Source: Chromera velia
Taxonomy: Eukaryota; Sar; Chromeraceae
Length of the DNA: 33,215 nucleotides
NCBI GenBank assembly: GCA_018398765.1
Contig: JAHBMJ010000754.1
Location: 1-33,215, forward strand
Direction of reading: 5' to 3'
In this document: piece by piece, positions 1-13,000 of the stretch
How the letters are laid out: each line of letters starts with the position of its first letter
Numbering within the stretch: position 1 is the first letter of the stretch
The notes under the pieces: model-generated
Told to the model about the DNA's origin: nothing
The model's database searches: none
What the model saw: only the letters and a program-made list of their open reading frames with translations
Translations under genes and position numbers: made by a program

Positions 1-95
1 AGAGAGAGTGAGTAGTGCAGTGAGTGTACAAATGAGTGATTGAGTGAGTGAGTGAGTGAGTGAGTGAACAAATGAGTGAGTGAGTGAGTGGATGC
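1..95. repeat. GAGT tetranucleotide microsatellite
   Basis: Almost uninterrupted GAGT/TGAG repeats with a few A-rich breaks. It lies in the presumed intron that precedes the first visible exon (228). The rest of 96-227 shows only the T/C and ATGC-rich run-up to the acceptor at 221-227. Confidence 0.85.
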
Positions 96-227
96 ATATG
101 AGGAGGAGAGTGAAAGGAGCTTTGACGGCCAATTTCCATGCAAACAAGGCCTCACATTTGCATTCCTTTTCTTGTCGACGGCGGCTCACGTACAGCCGTG
201 TGTATATACATACATGCACGCATGCAG

Positions 228-1481
228 GTAACGAAAAAGCTGTACTTGCTCTTGAGGTCTGTGGACGTGGACGCCCAGTCCTACTGCAATAGCGACGGCA
301 CGACGTTGTTGCACTGGGCCCTCAGACACCACCAGTTTGCAGCTATCTCACTGATCAAAGCGCATGGGGGCCTGGAGATTGTGCAGCAGCCGTCAGTTCA
401 CCCTCTCACCTTCCATGCACACAGACAGCTAGGGTGGGCAGAAAGGCGTTGCAACAACGGGGCAGAACGAAAATTCCAGTAAAACCGAGGGCTCTTCTAT
501 TCTCCCTCTATTTCCACATGCATCCCTCAAACTCGCTTTCCTCTTTTTTATCAACTGCATGTGAATTGGAGCACAGGGTCGCAACTCGATCAGTGATCAC
601 TCGGTTGAACACGACCTCCTGCAGGTGCGAACTTTGTGACAGGATCGACATTCTTTTCCGGGACTCCCCGGGGTGAGTCCGTCTGCCGGAGCGCGTCTTC
701 GCATATGTACACGCAAAGAAAAAAAAAACATATGCATTGCTTGGGGACTCTTCTCATTGGTGCGATTGTTTTCGGCAAAATTGTTCCCTGCAAGATGTGT
801 CTTTCCCTTTTGAAAAAACACAAGACGCACTTTTCAACATTTGTGTCAGCAGGAGTGATCCTAACAGCCGTATAGTTTCCCACCTCCATTCTTCTTTTCT
901 GCCATAATACTTGCATACACTCATAGACAGGAATACATTCACACACGTCTGTACATATTCGTTTGTGCATACAGAACGGATCTGCCCCCGGGGTCCACAC
1001 CCCTCCACGTCCTTGCTCGCTCCTACGCACCCCCGGTCAGCCTTCTTGGTGCACCAATGCAGGGTTGTGAAGGAAGGAAGGCATCGTTGTCCTTCCTTCC
1101 TTCTAGAATGTTGTATGTATGAGGTTGTGGTCGGAGTCGGAGTGCTATGCTGTTCATTTCTGGCTCATGCAGGGGTGGCAATTCCAGTCTCAAACTATTT
1201 TTTCTTGCAGACCAATCTGTGGGGGAGTCTTTTCATCCTCCCTGCATCACTGGCACAAAGGTTATTGTCTCAATTAATTGGCAGACTCATTTTTGTTTTG
1301 AGTGTGCTCGCTGCCTCCATTGATGCTGATGAGAATCGACTGGTGACTGCGCATTTGCTTGTTTGCACTGTGTAAACGTACATCGTGTGTCTTTCTCATG
1401 CGTCGTGAGTGTAAACGTATGTGTGCATTTGTGTGTATGCGTGTATGTGAGTGTGTATGTGTGTGTGTGCGTATGTGTGCA

Positions 1482-1516
<35 letters not shown>

Positions 1517-1907
1517 CTGCCTGCGTGTGTGTGTGTGTGCGTGTTTGGTGTATCTGCAGAGTATTGACGTTCTCGCGGAGTTGATGACGATCAGCGAGGA
1601 CATGGACGCCTACCGGATGCTCAGAGAGGCTGCTGCAAAGAGGAAGGAAGAGAGGGCGAAGAAGAAAAAAGCCGCTGGGGCTTCAGCACGGTCACGACGG
1701 CGAAAGAAGAAAACACAAAGCGCGGATGAAGCTGCAGGTAAGCAGGGAACGTGTATTCAAAGGGCGTCGCTTCTCAGGTTCAAATCACGAAGCATTTCTC
1801 TTTCTGCTGTCGGCGTGAAGATTCTCCAACAGGTGGAATGTTTGCATGCTGACAAGATAGAATCAAACTCACATCAATTCGCAGAGGCAGTACAATCCAT
1901 CCGCCGG

Positions 1908-1945
<38 letters not shown>

Positions 1946-2734
1946 GTCACTGCAGGTTCCTTCCTTCAGGTGCAGGACTCCAAAACCGTTCGCCTTCTTC
2001 CAAGCCATTTGAAGCAAACCAAGGCTTCGCAAGGTGCTTTTGCAGCCCTTTCTGTAGGGCAGCAGATGGGGAGGACCCGTCATGTCTCGCCTGTCAAAAC
2101 TCCGGAGGCAGCAGGGTCGGGTCACTTTGGTGATCTGATGATGAGACGAAAAAGGAGACGAAAGAGGCGGCAGTCAAGGAAGAGGCTGCAGACTTGGAAG
2201 ACATGGGCGCACACGGGGAGTGACGAAATCACAAGGGATTTTCGGTGAGTCCGCTTGCATAGACAAATAGACGAATTCGTTGGTTTGTGTGTTTGAAGTG
2301 GCTTCTCGTGGGCGGTGAGACCGATCGAGACGAATGTTCCGGCAAAACCTGTTGTGCCCTTGGGTGGTCTTTCATAGGTGTTTATGCGTGTACATATATC
2401 AATATGTACGCACGTATGTATGCGTGCATGCTCCGACTTGAAAGTAATATAGAAGTACATCCATAAGTCCGGGTATCTGCAACTGTGGTCCACAATTGGT
2501 CTTTCATGTGCTCAGGAAAGGTGACTTCGATGAGGTAATTCGAACGAGGTTTTCCTTCATGCAAACCAAAAGAGAGAGTTCCTCTGTTTGTTCGATTGCT
2601 CTGGAAAGTGCTGCAATGTTTGTGCAGGGACGAGATGAATGCCATCTCTCCTAACTTTTTTGCGATCGATGATGACGGTTTTTCCTTCATTCACCTCGCG
2701 GCTCTCCAGGGCAGATGGGGACTCCTTCAGGCAG
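228..2734 (+). CDS. Exon block 1 of the large gene: ankyrin-like repeats and a basic linker
   Basis: The exon at 228-391 follows the acceptor CGCATGCAG and contains the ankyrin signature [21 protein letters not shown]. After a 48-nt exon (625-672, [11 protein letters not shown]), the exon from about 1562 carries a helical segment and then a lysine/arginine-rich stretch ([14 protein letters not shown]) that could be a nuclear-localisation-like or membrane-proximal patch. The 1956-2244 exon is basic and low in complexity. Exons 2516-2548 and 2628-2734 join in phase to give GDFDEVIRT then [21 protein letters not shown], a second good ankyrin match. The donor after 2548 (GTTTTC) is poor. The last exon may end at 2730 (a GC donor) or 2734. 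Ankyrin repeats usually mediate protein binding in the cytosol. Confidence 0.55.
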
Positions 2735-5700
2735 GTGGTCTCTTTCTTTTCGGTCCTATGTTTTTCTTTGTTTGTGCACTCCTTCTTTTTGACACGCAGA
2801 ATTCAGAGCTGTTGTCTCGGTCTGCTTTTCTTTCGTGCCAAAGTGCAGCGCTTTGTTTTGCTTTATGGCTTTTCCAGCGTGTTTTTTTTTTTCGTCTCTC
2901 TGCTTCCTGTCTGTCTTCTGATGATCTTCCTTTGCTCTGTGTCGGTTGCACGTAGGATGGGGCGGCCTCCCTGGCAGCATTGTTCGGTATCTCCGCTTTC
3001 TTCAAAGAGCCATGCTTTATCGATCATCTCGAAGAATCAAAGGCCTTTGCATAAACGTCTGCAGTATGCTCTCCAGTTGAACGCGGGGCAGCTGATCTCG
3101 GAAGAGAGGAGACGGCGGTACATGAGCAGTGTTATGGAGGATGTGGTCACTCGACGGTCAGTTTGCCTACTTGCCTGTCCTTCAAGTGCGGGAATGAGGA
3201 AGAAATAAACAGAGCAGGATGAAAGCAGTCGAAGAGATCAAGCAAGAGAACTCCGTGTACATGCGTGGAACATGACACAGACAGGCACAAAGGCTCGTGA
3301 GACATCATATGAATACAAGCAGACTATGCGCGTTTCACAACTGCAGCGTTATTCAAACGAGAGTGACTCTTCAGCGCCCTTATTCAAATACATTCTTTCC
3401 GATCAAAAAGGAAAAGTCCATACTCACACACAAGACACCAGCCTGCACAAGACTCTGCTCTTTCCCACAACCCTGTGTGTGCCCTTGCAGATGCACCCCT
3501 TGCAACCCATTTGAGGTCTGTTTTGTTTTTTTTAAGTCTGTTAGTGGGTAAGAAACCCATTTGACGTCTGCTAGTACATCGGTAAATGAGCTGTGGGCAG
3601 TTATCTCTGAAGCCGCGCGAGTCGGCAAGATTTTTTTGCATTCTCTCTTTTTCTTCTCGGATCTCTCGTTTCGTCGTTCTCCTGCATTCCTTTCTTCTTT
3701 CCGTTTCTCTTCGCTTCTGGTGTTTCCCTAGCTGAAGAAACTTGTCCGATCGTACAATGAACACATGTGAGTGCTGCTCTGTGTGTGGCTGCAGAAGGGG
3801 CCCTTCACAGCCTGTGCGTACTCTTCGGAGATGTCCCCCCTTGCCCTCCACACAGCAAACCCTAACATGCAGTGCCAAGCGAGGGTGGAGGTGCACGTTC
3901 AGTGGGAGCACGTCAAGGTAGGCTGGCTAGAGGGATGGATGCACGTACAGAAGTAAAGTAAGGGTATATACGCACATACATACGTACACGCGTTGAGAGC
4001 ATGCACAGGAAAAAATTAAAACAGTACAACGAAAGATCTGTGCTTGGGTCACCCCTTTTCTTCCTGACATGATGCGTGTACGTCTGTGTACGCATGTGCG
4101 CATGTGCGCGCACGAACAGCGCAAACCTCCCATTCCAATCAACTGCTCTTGGTCCTTCCATCCGACCCCCATCATCTCCTTCATGCTCCTTCTTCTTCAA
4201 GTCATTCGATCGGTTTCTTTCTGCCTGCCTGCAGCCCACCCTGATTCTTCTCCTAGGGCACGGGGCAACTCCTCCCCAGCATCTGACTGGCAAGATAGCT
4301 CGGCATGGACTTCCTCTCTTTCAAAAATCTCCGTCGGTCATCGCGGCTGACGCAACCAGAGACCTCCTCTTTGGATTCCTCATGGCTTCTCGTCAGTAAG
4401 ACTCTGTCTCGAAATTAAGGGAGGAGGGTCATCTTAATTGCTGTATGTGTGCGTGTCGTATGAGTGTGTTCATGAATGTATGCTATCTTACAGAGGTGGC
4501 CATCACGACTCGCGGATAGTGTGTCCCCATGTAGCAATGATGCACAAGAATTGCTTTTCCCAGAAGGACAACTTTATATACGTTCGTTCATGATTTCTAT
4601 CAGCCACAAATGCCTTGCATCGTCAGGGCTGTTCGCTGGGATGTTCGTATAGGGCTGTTCGAAGGGCTGTTCGTGGGTCTGTTCGTAGGTCTCTTCGTAG
4701 GGCTGTTCGTAGGGCTGTTCGTGGGTCTGTTCTTAGGGCTATTCGTGGGGCTGTTCGTAGTGCTGTTCGTAGGGCTGTTCGCTGGGCTGTTCGTAGGGCT
4801 GTTCGTAGGCTTGTTCGTTGCGCTGTTCGTAGCTGTTGTAGGGCTGTTCGTAGGGCTGCTCGTAGGGCTGTTCGTGGGTCTGTTCGTAGGGCTGTTCGTA
4901 GGGCTCAGGTGAATGAGAGCATGAACGTGAATGTGGCTGTGAGTCACCAGGCCGTGTTCTTAAATTCTGTCTCTGCATGCAGAGCCTCCAATTGGTGTGG
5001 GTGCTCCCGACTTTCCCGTCTCCCTTACGGCCGGGAGAGAGGAGGCAGAAGCAGCCAAGGACAAGATCTTCGTCGGACCGCGACTGTTTGACGGATTCGA
5101 AATGGCCGAATGGGCAGAGTTCCAGGTTGAGCCCTTCCAGGTTGGCCATGCTGCCAGGGGGGGGCAGGGAGGGGATGGATACAGACAGTGTAGATGAATT
5201 GTCCATCCAACAGTCAGCCGGCACTCGTGAGGTAGTCTGTTGCCAGCAGAAAGTGCATCAGCCAATCACTGAGTATGTCTGACATTGGTAGTCACTCAGT
5301 GAGTGATTGGGTGAGTAAGTACACATGTCGACAATTAAGGGGGGATCGATGAGACGCTGGCAGGGTCGATGTATGATACACAGTGCACAGAATGAATTTA
5401 TCAATTTGATCGATTTTTCTTTCTTTCTATGTGATGCATACACGATCAAGGGGCGGCTGGATTTTCCTCCGCCTGCCCGCCTGCCTTCCCCTCGTCCTTC
5501 CTGCAGGAGATCCGAGAGAGGCCCCAGTCCAACATCCAGGGCGCCACATGCAGGAGACTTCCCATAGCAGAGGGGTCGCAATTCAAGTCGGTCGAGCAGA
5601 TTGTTTGTGCATTCATGCAGTGAGTGTGACTGGAATGTGAGAGGACACAAAAAGAATTTTGTGAATTCATTGAACGAACCTGAAATCAGACACTGCAAGT

Positions 5701-8700
5701 TCGACCTAATCATGCGGGGGTTTGAAGAATGCCAGCAGTCGATCGCTTTTTGTACAGACAGAACTTTAAAGGTTGCCGTGCACGAATTGAAGAATACATT
5801 CATGGACACAACTGAATTCCTTCCGAGAGCATCATCCATCCATCCTCCGTACATGCATGCAGGCACAGGTTCCTTTGCGACACTTTGTTGGAGGCTCTGG
5901 ACGTTTGTGCTCTTCTTGTTGATCTGAAGAGAGAGGAACTGTACAGTCCCCAAGTCAAGTGCGCGGTATTCCTTCGGTCAGTCAGTCTGTGTGTGATGTT
6001 GGATGGATCATCTTTACTGTGGGTTTCCTCGTTGACACCCTAATTATTTTTGGATACTCGCATGATGATTTTCTGCATGCAGTGAATCCACGTGCCTGCC
6101 TTTTTAGGATGGAGGGATTTTCTAAAAACCAAATACATGCACCCAAGACGACACCCATCGAGCGAACGAACTGACATGACCTGGCCTTCATTTGCGGCCG
6201 TCTTGTTTCTGTTAGTATCATCACCCTCTCAAACTCAGATCCTTGGGTTCGCCTGAATCTCTTAGGGGGCGCTCTGTCTTTCATGTGCGCCGGGTATTGG
6301 TGTGTGCGTGTGTGTGAGAGAATGAGAAAGAGAATGTACGTGCGGGTATCCACCTCTGAGACATGCAGACCCCTATCCGAGCCCCGAGACCCTCCGGATG
6401 CCCCGCTGTTTGACGTGAGTGACTGCTTGGTTTTTTCCTTTCATCTGTGTAGAAGGGAGAATTGAAACACTTCAAGTTTGCGTGTAGACGAAGACTTCCC
6501 CTCCTGTTTTCTCGAACAATCGCATTGAAAGCTTGGAGTGAAGTGATCCTAAAGGCAAGCCGCATGTCGGTTGGTGAAAGCTCTGATTTCATTTGTGCCT
6601 CTCCATTTGGATCTTCGATTCTGTTTTTATTTCTTGCATGGTGTGCATGGGCGTCTGTATGTATTGAGTATCTTTCAGTGAGGCTTTGCTGCACCTGCCT
6701 CTTTCAAAGGTGCTTCCTCCACCTTTGTATTACACATTCTCCCTCTAGCACACAAATCTTTTTCTGTAGCTAAACCCAACGTATCCCAGGATTCTGCTTG
6801 TGCGCATATTTCTCCTTCTTTCATTCCTGACTGCATGCAGGGCTGCTGGAGGCCGAAGATCTCCTCAGGGTCGCCCCGTCCTCGCCGCTTCGAGAGAGGA
6901 CGCACGTTTGGTGTGTTTCTCCACATGAGACCCCTCCCGCAGGACCACCCAGACTTTCCACCTGCAGTCACAGAAACGTGAGTGAGTGCATGTCTCTTTA
7001 GGCACTCAAAGCGTGTCCCTTTAGTCCACGCGTCTACTCATTCCCTGCCAGTTGGTGAGTTGCCCTTGCAAGGGACCTCCTTGACGAGTCCGTGCAAGCA
7101 ATCACCAGAATTAGAACTAAGAGAAGAGCCGCATGGGCGTTTTGCAAGGCCATCCGTGGGAGGTTCGGTGACCCATGCAATAACATGGACGCCTCCTTCC
7201 TGCTTCTTATACTTTCCTCCTTGCAGTCCTCCCCCCCCAGTGATCACTTGCGTCCTGCCATCCGACCGCACATGGGAACAGGAGGCAGCGGTGTACCAGC
7301 AACTCGACTTGTATTTCTACAGGTCAGACAGACTGGGGATCAGAGCGCGCAGCAAGAAACGCACACAAAAAGTGGTGAACACAACGTTCCTTTTTGGAAA
7401 TTCCTTGCACGGTGAATTTATCATCAGCCCACACACCTTCATCTTCCGGGACAGAGGTTCTCACTATCTGGCCACACTTTTTGCCAGTCTGCCATAGATT
7501 TTGTCAGGCAGCAACAGACGATGCCAGTCAGCTTCAACTGGACGTTGCCAATTTGTCACCCATTATGTCAGTGAGCACTCCTTTTGTGTCTGTCTGCTTT
7601 CTTGCAGGCCCGCATTTTTTCTGAGGAAGACCGTGAAGGGGGAAAACCAGAAGAAGTCAAACGAGGACAAGAGCAAGACGAAAAAGAATCTGAAGACAGA
7701 GAGTGAATCCAATAAGCAGAAAAAGGGCCCAGAGCCCGGCGGTGAATCTGACACCGACCCCTCGAACGCCCCTCCTCCTCCTCCTCCTCCTCCTCCTCCT
7801 CCCCCTCCTCAAGAAAACAGCCAAGAGGGGGACCAGGAGGAAGAGGAGGAGGGGGTTTGGAGACCCCTCGCCTCCGCCCTCTTCTTCGAGCGTTCCGTTC
7901 TCATCTTCACGGATCTGCACTTTGACTCCTTCCCCACATTCGCTGTTTACGGAAGGGACTCGCAAGTAAGTTTATCCATACGCATTCATGTGTCATGTGT
8001 ACGTGTGCAGGTCTGGTCGAATGATTTGCACTGTCCAATTTTGCGTACATTTGTGACGGTCTCAGTCTGCAAAGGAAAGCCAGAATCGGGCGCATAGGCG
8101 ATTCTCTTCTCTACATTTCTGTCGAATCAGTTTTCTTGTTGTTGATCTGCAAATTCCTTCCATCCCATGAGCGTAATATGACGTGAATGAACGTTCAATT
8201 GTCAAAGTCGACCGGCGAGCATCCATCCACCGATCAATTCATTCACGTAAGAGTCGTCAATTGCTCTTTCTATGTGAGAAGTCTCAAAGGGGCCGGCAGT
8301 TAGTGAATTAAAACGTCATGAAGAATCCACATGCCCCCTTCCCCCCGCCCACCCAATGTTTTCTGCGTGTCTGCCTGCCCGCCTTCAGATGGTTGTTCGT
8401 CGATGCGAATTTCGCAGTTCGGGGATCGTCAGCCGGCGTGTACAGGTCTTCCCTCTCGTCATCGACAAGGACGGACGGTCAGTCCTTCTTTCAAGAAAGG
8501 TTCATTAGAGACAGCATCATGCACTCAACGTTTCTGGTGTTGAAGGAAATCATTGCACGCTCTCCTTCTCTCTCTTTTGTCTGTGCGAGCTCGATGCCTT
8601 GGGACTCTGTCTTCTGAAGTACGTGCATGGTCGTGACCTTCCTTCTCCGTTGATGTTTTCGATGGTCTCGGGCTGTCAAACGACACTCAGCATTGACTTA

Positions 8701-9981
8701 AAATCTGGACACGCAGACACACACACACACACACACACAAGCGCACGCGCGCACACGTGCACGCGCACACGCACACCCAGACATACACGCAGATATGCAC
8801 ACACTCGAGTACGCACTAACACACGCGCACAGATGTTCTGCATGTACTGTGTCACAGTCTGGGCATAGGGATGCTCCACGACCACTCGGAGAAACTCCAC
8901 AAGGACTCTGCCTACACAATGCTGAGGCTGAACATGGGGGGAGCGGCTCTGGTGGTTGACTTCGAGTCTGCGGCTGCGTGGGGCGCAGAGGTCAGCTATA
9001 GAGAAGGGTGCTTTTTATTTATTGGAACGGATGGAGGAGAAAAATGTTAAAGAGGGAATGATGTGATTAAGCATTTCTGTTCTTCTTCTTTGTCGTAGTC
9101 GTTTTTTTGTTTTTAAACAAAGAGAATCCAGAAAAGGCAACAAGAACGAGATGGTCCACAAGCAAGAGGGTTATTTGCGAGAAGCTTGCCAGAAGAAGGG
9201 AGTTGGAAAAAGCACCCAAAACCCTGTATCCTCACCTGTCAGAAAGGAGTCACAGAAGGTCTTCCTTCATTGGAGTAGCTAGGTGGGGATACAGTCAGGC
9301 GGCATGATCGAAGGCTTTTGATCGTTTGTCGATACAAGCGACTGTCTTTCTCTGCTTCCCCCTTTTCTTACTTCAGGTCGACTCCTGCTTGTTCGAGTCC
9401 AACTACGATTCTACAGGAGGGGCGGGGCTCCGCTTCCTGGTGGGACCCTCGGCAGTCACTAGGGACTCGGAGGTCGTCGTGAGAAGTCAGTCGATCCAAA
9501 GACCAACGGGTGTGTGTGTATCAGAAGATGCAGAGACTTGGAGTGTAAGACAAATCGGCAATTGGATGCAAAAGGAAAAGAAAGGAAAGGCTCCCCTGTG
9601 CAGGTAATGTGTGGATTTCGTCGTATGACAATGGAGGCATTAATTGAACATGCAGTCACATATTCCATGTACGGCTAGGGTGCATTTTTTTCTCTTTCCT
9701 GTCATTCCAGAATACCTGATCAATGACCTCACTTGCCCTCTGTTGTAAATTACTTTTTCTTCGTCTGTATGAGCGAATACAACTGTTTGATTGCAGACTG
9801 CACATTCAGGAACAACACTTCGGTTGTTGGAGGCAGCGCCATGCAAGCGGAGTTCCACTCGGCCTCCATGAGACATGCGGTGCTGAAGGTCGACTCTTGC
9901 GAATTCACTGGAAATAGGGTAAGAGTGAGTGTATTTGATTACACAAAAAATGGTGTGAAAGGGCTCATTTGCAAACATTTT

Positions 9982-10030
<49 letters not shown>

Positions 10031-13000
10031 TCGACAGCCGAAATGCATTTTGATTAGCTGAAATTCGTATCTTGACTACACATGGCCACTAACGTCTTGT
10101 CGGATGGCTGCTTTTTCATCTGGACTCTTCTCCTTTGAAAAGGTACCGTAATCGAATGGACGGATTATCATCCAAAGAGGAACACTATCCGCTCATGGGT
10201 GTGACTGACAAAAGCAAAGCCTTTTCACCATGTTCTCAACATGTGCCTACGTCTATCCGGGTTTGCCTGCAGGCTGTGTTAGAGGCTCGCCAGCATCTAC
10301 AGACAAAGAAGAAGAACAAGCAGACCCTCTACAGGCTTCTGGCGAAGAACCTCGACAAGCCGGTATGTTAATTGGGCCGACGCTTTTGGGAACTTTCGCT
10401 TAGATTCATGCGTCATTACTTGTCTCACGTGCAATGCAGCCCCCCAAATAGCTCTTTGCCATTTCGCTTTCCTTCTGATCTCTCTTTGGTCGTCGGTTTT
10501 CCCGTAACAGCAGTCTGGCTCTGCACGGGATCGTTCAGGCCGTTTTTGGACGCCAGAGGAAGACAAATGACATCACAAATTTCTCTGATCGATGTCAGCT
10601 GATCGATACTGCAATTGTGCACTCGCTGAGCCCATGTGTTGCTTCATGTCTGACTGAAAACCATCCTCTGCACGCTTCTCAAATGGCAGGGGCTCTGAGA
10701 GTGTTTTTTTTTTTAATACATTTACTTTCATACAGATGTATTTTCTATATGAAAATAAATGTATGCAGGCTTCTCAAATGGCAGGAGCTCTGAGAGTCTC
10801 GTTCTCCCGAAAGGCGGACCGCTCGATTTTTGAGGACCTCAAGGGACGCCACATTGAGGTGGGCATCAATCTGCATGCATGTGCATATTCTCTCTCTGGG
10901 AAGTGGTGGTGTCTGTGTGTGTCCGTGCATTCCACATGTCAACCATTTGCAGCCTAGGCTACTACATTGACAACGAAAACGAATACATATGTTTCCCCCA
11001 ATTAATGTGTTGCAGGTGGGGCTCCCGCGTTTCCATTTATTCGGCAACTCAACGTTCGAAAGGAACGAGGCAGAGGGGTGGGCCGGGGCCCTTCTGAGCG
11101 ATGGGCCCGTGATGAAGGCGGAGGGAGGGTCTGTGTTCACTCAGAACATCGTCAGTCTGGTTAAAGTCACTGTGTATTCTGGATTGGAGCTGTCTATTTG
11201 TACAAAGGAAAGTACGGAGTCATGCATTTTTTCCTGTGTTTCTTTCTTTTCAGAGTACGTGACTCGATCGTCAAACCTTGCTTGCATTGGCACGGGAGAC
11301 AACCAGCAGATGTCCGTGGAAGGGAGCAGAAAGTCCATATCTTAATGGCCAATCATGTAGCTATGATCCCTTTTTCCTGATGCAGGTACGCAGTCGATTC
11401 ATCTCCGCCCGCAGAGAATCCGGGGCCCTGTTGGTGATTCAAGACGGCCGCTGGAGGGGGTTTAGTGTGGATCTTTCCGGGATCACTTTCCGGGACAACC
11501 GCTGCCTGCGGACACAGGATCTCATGGTGGCCACACCCGGGGTGATCAAAACCAAAGAGGTCGAGATGAAAGACGCAAGAGTGCTGGATGACCGCACACG
11601 TCGCACGATGAGTCACTGGGAGATAATGCGGTTTGAGCATGTCGGAAAGAAAGTGCTTAAAGAGGCAGTCACAAACGAACCCCCAGGTGTCACCTGTTTC
11701 CCAGGGGAGCAGGTCGAGACGCCTTTTTTGGGTCCCGAGACTCAGGTCAGAAGTTTAATTGAGATCGCGGAATCAGCTGCTGGATTGACTGAGTCACCAA
11801 GAAAACCTGCTAGGCAATCTCTTCCTTCCTGCTCAAACCTTCGAATAGAAATGAGAGCTTTCTTCCGAAACCAAAAGATCTGTGCGATGTATGGGGACTG
11901 GGCTATCACGGAATTCAAAACACAGGAACACAACTCCTCTGCATGTATTCATCACGTGTCTGTCTGTTTGTTCTTTTTTCTTCATTGCAGATCGCCACCT
12001 GGACCTGCGAAGCTTGCCAGCCCCCCCAGTATCTTCTTCACAGGGGCGCCTCTGTTCCCTCCAACTGGACTGACGAGGCCCTCAGCAAGACGGACGCATG
12101 CAGGAGCACCAGATCCATGAACGGCACCACGCCCGGGTACGGGAGGAACATTCTTTTTGCCAAGCCTGGGTTTTGGTGTTCTTCCACAAAGGACTCGCAG
12201 GTGGACTGCGTGAGGTGCCCCTCCGGACACTGCCTCTTTGATGCCTATGAGGAATGTCAAAAGTCAGTCTCGGTCAGAAGGAAGAGACGGTTCAGGAATG
12301 AATGCATACTTTCTCTTCTTTCTCTTTGCATTGGTTTTTGAAATTCGTCTGCATGCTTTTTTGTCTCCCATGTACCCTGAAGTGACCTTGAAGTGAACTT
12401 GAAGTGACCCTAAAATGATCTTGAAGTGAACCTGAAGTGACCCTGAAACGACCTTGAAGTGAACCTGAAGTGACCTTGAAGTGAACTTGAAGTGAACTTG
12501 AAGTGACCTTGAAGTGAACTTGAAGTGAACTTGAAGTGAGCTTGAAGAGAACTTGAAGTGAGCTTGAAGTGAACTTGAAGTGAACTTGAAGTGACCTTGA
12601 AGTGAACTTGAAGTGAACTTGAAGTGAGCTTGAAGTGAACTTGAAGTGAGCTTGAAGTGAACTTGAAGTGAGCTTGAAGTGAGCTTGAAGTGAACTTGAA
12701 CTGAACTTGAAGTGAACTTGAAGTGAGCTTGAAGTCACCCTAAAATGACCTTGAAGTGAACTTGAAGTGACCCTAAAACGACCTTGAGGTGAACTTCACC
12801 TTGAGGTGAACTTGAAGTGAACTTGAGGTGAGTTTGAAGTGAGCTTGAAGTGAACTTGAAGTGAGCTTGAAGTGAGCTTGAAGTGAACTTGAAGTGAACT
12901 TGAAGTGAGCTTGAAGTGAACTTGAAGTGAACTTGAAGTGACCTTGAAGTGAGCTTGAAGTGAGCTTGAAGTGAACTTGAAGTGACCTTGAAGTGAACTT

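Noticed and set aside
1209-1375. Possible exon after TTTCTTGCAG at 1209 ([15 protein letters not shown])
   Set aside because: No good donor follows, and including it breaks the phase between 672 and 1562.
3732-3766. Exon-like stretch [11 protein letters not shown] after a CCCTAG acceptor and before GTGAGT
   Set aside because: The following intron would be only 28 nt and the phase does not fit the exon at 3795. The 25-nt exon at 3491-3515 joins 3156 and 3795 in phase instead.
4600-4947. Minus-strand NSPT-repeat protein and plus-strand GLFV-repeat protein
   Set aside because: Both come from the 12-bp minisatellite in an intron; there are no splice sites or domain sequence to support a gene.
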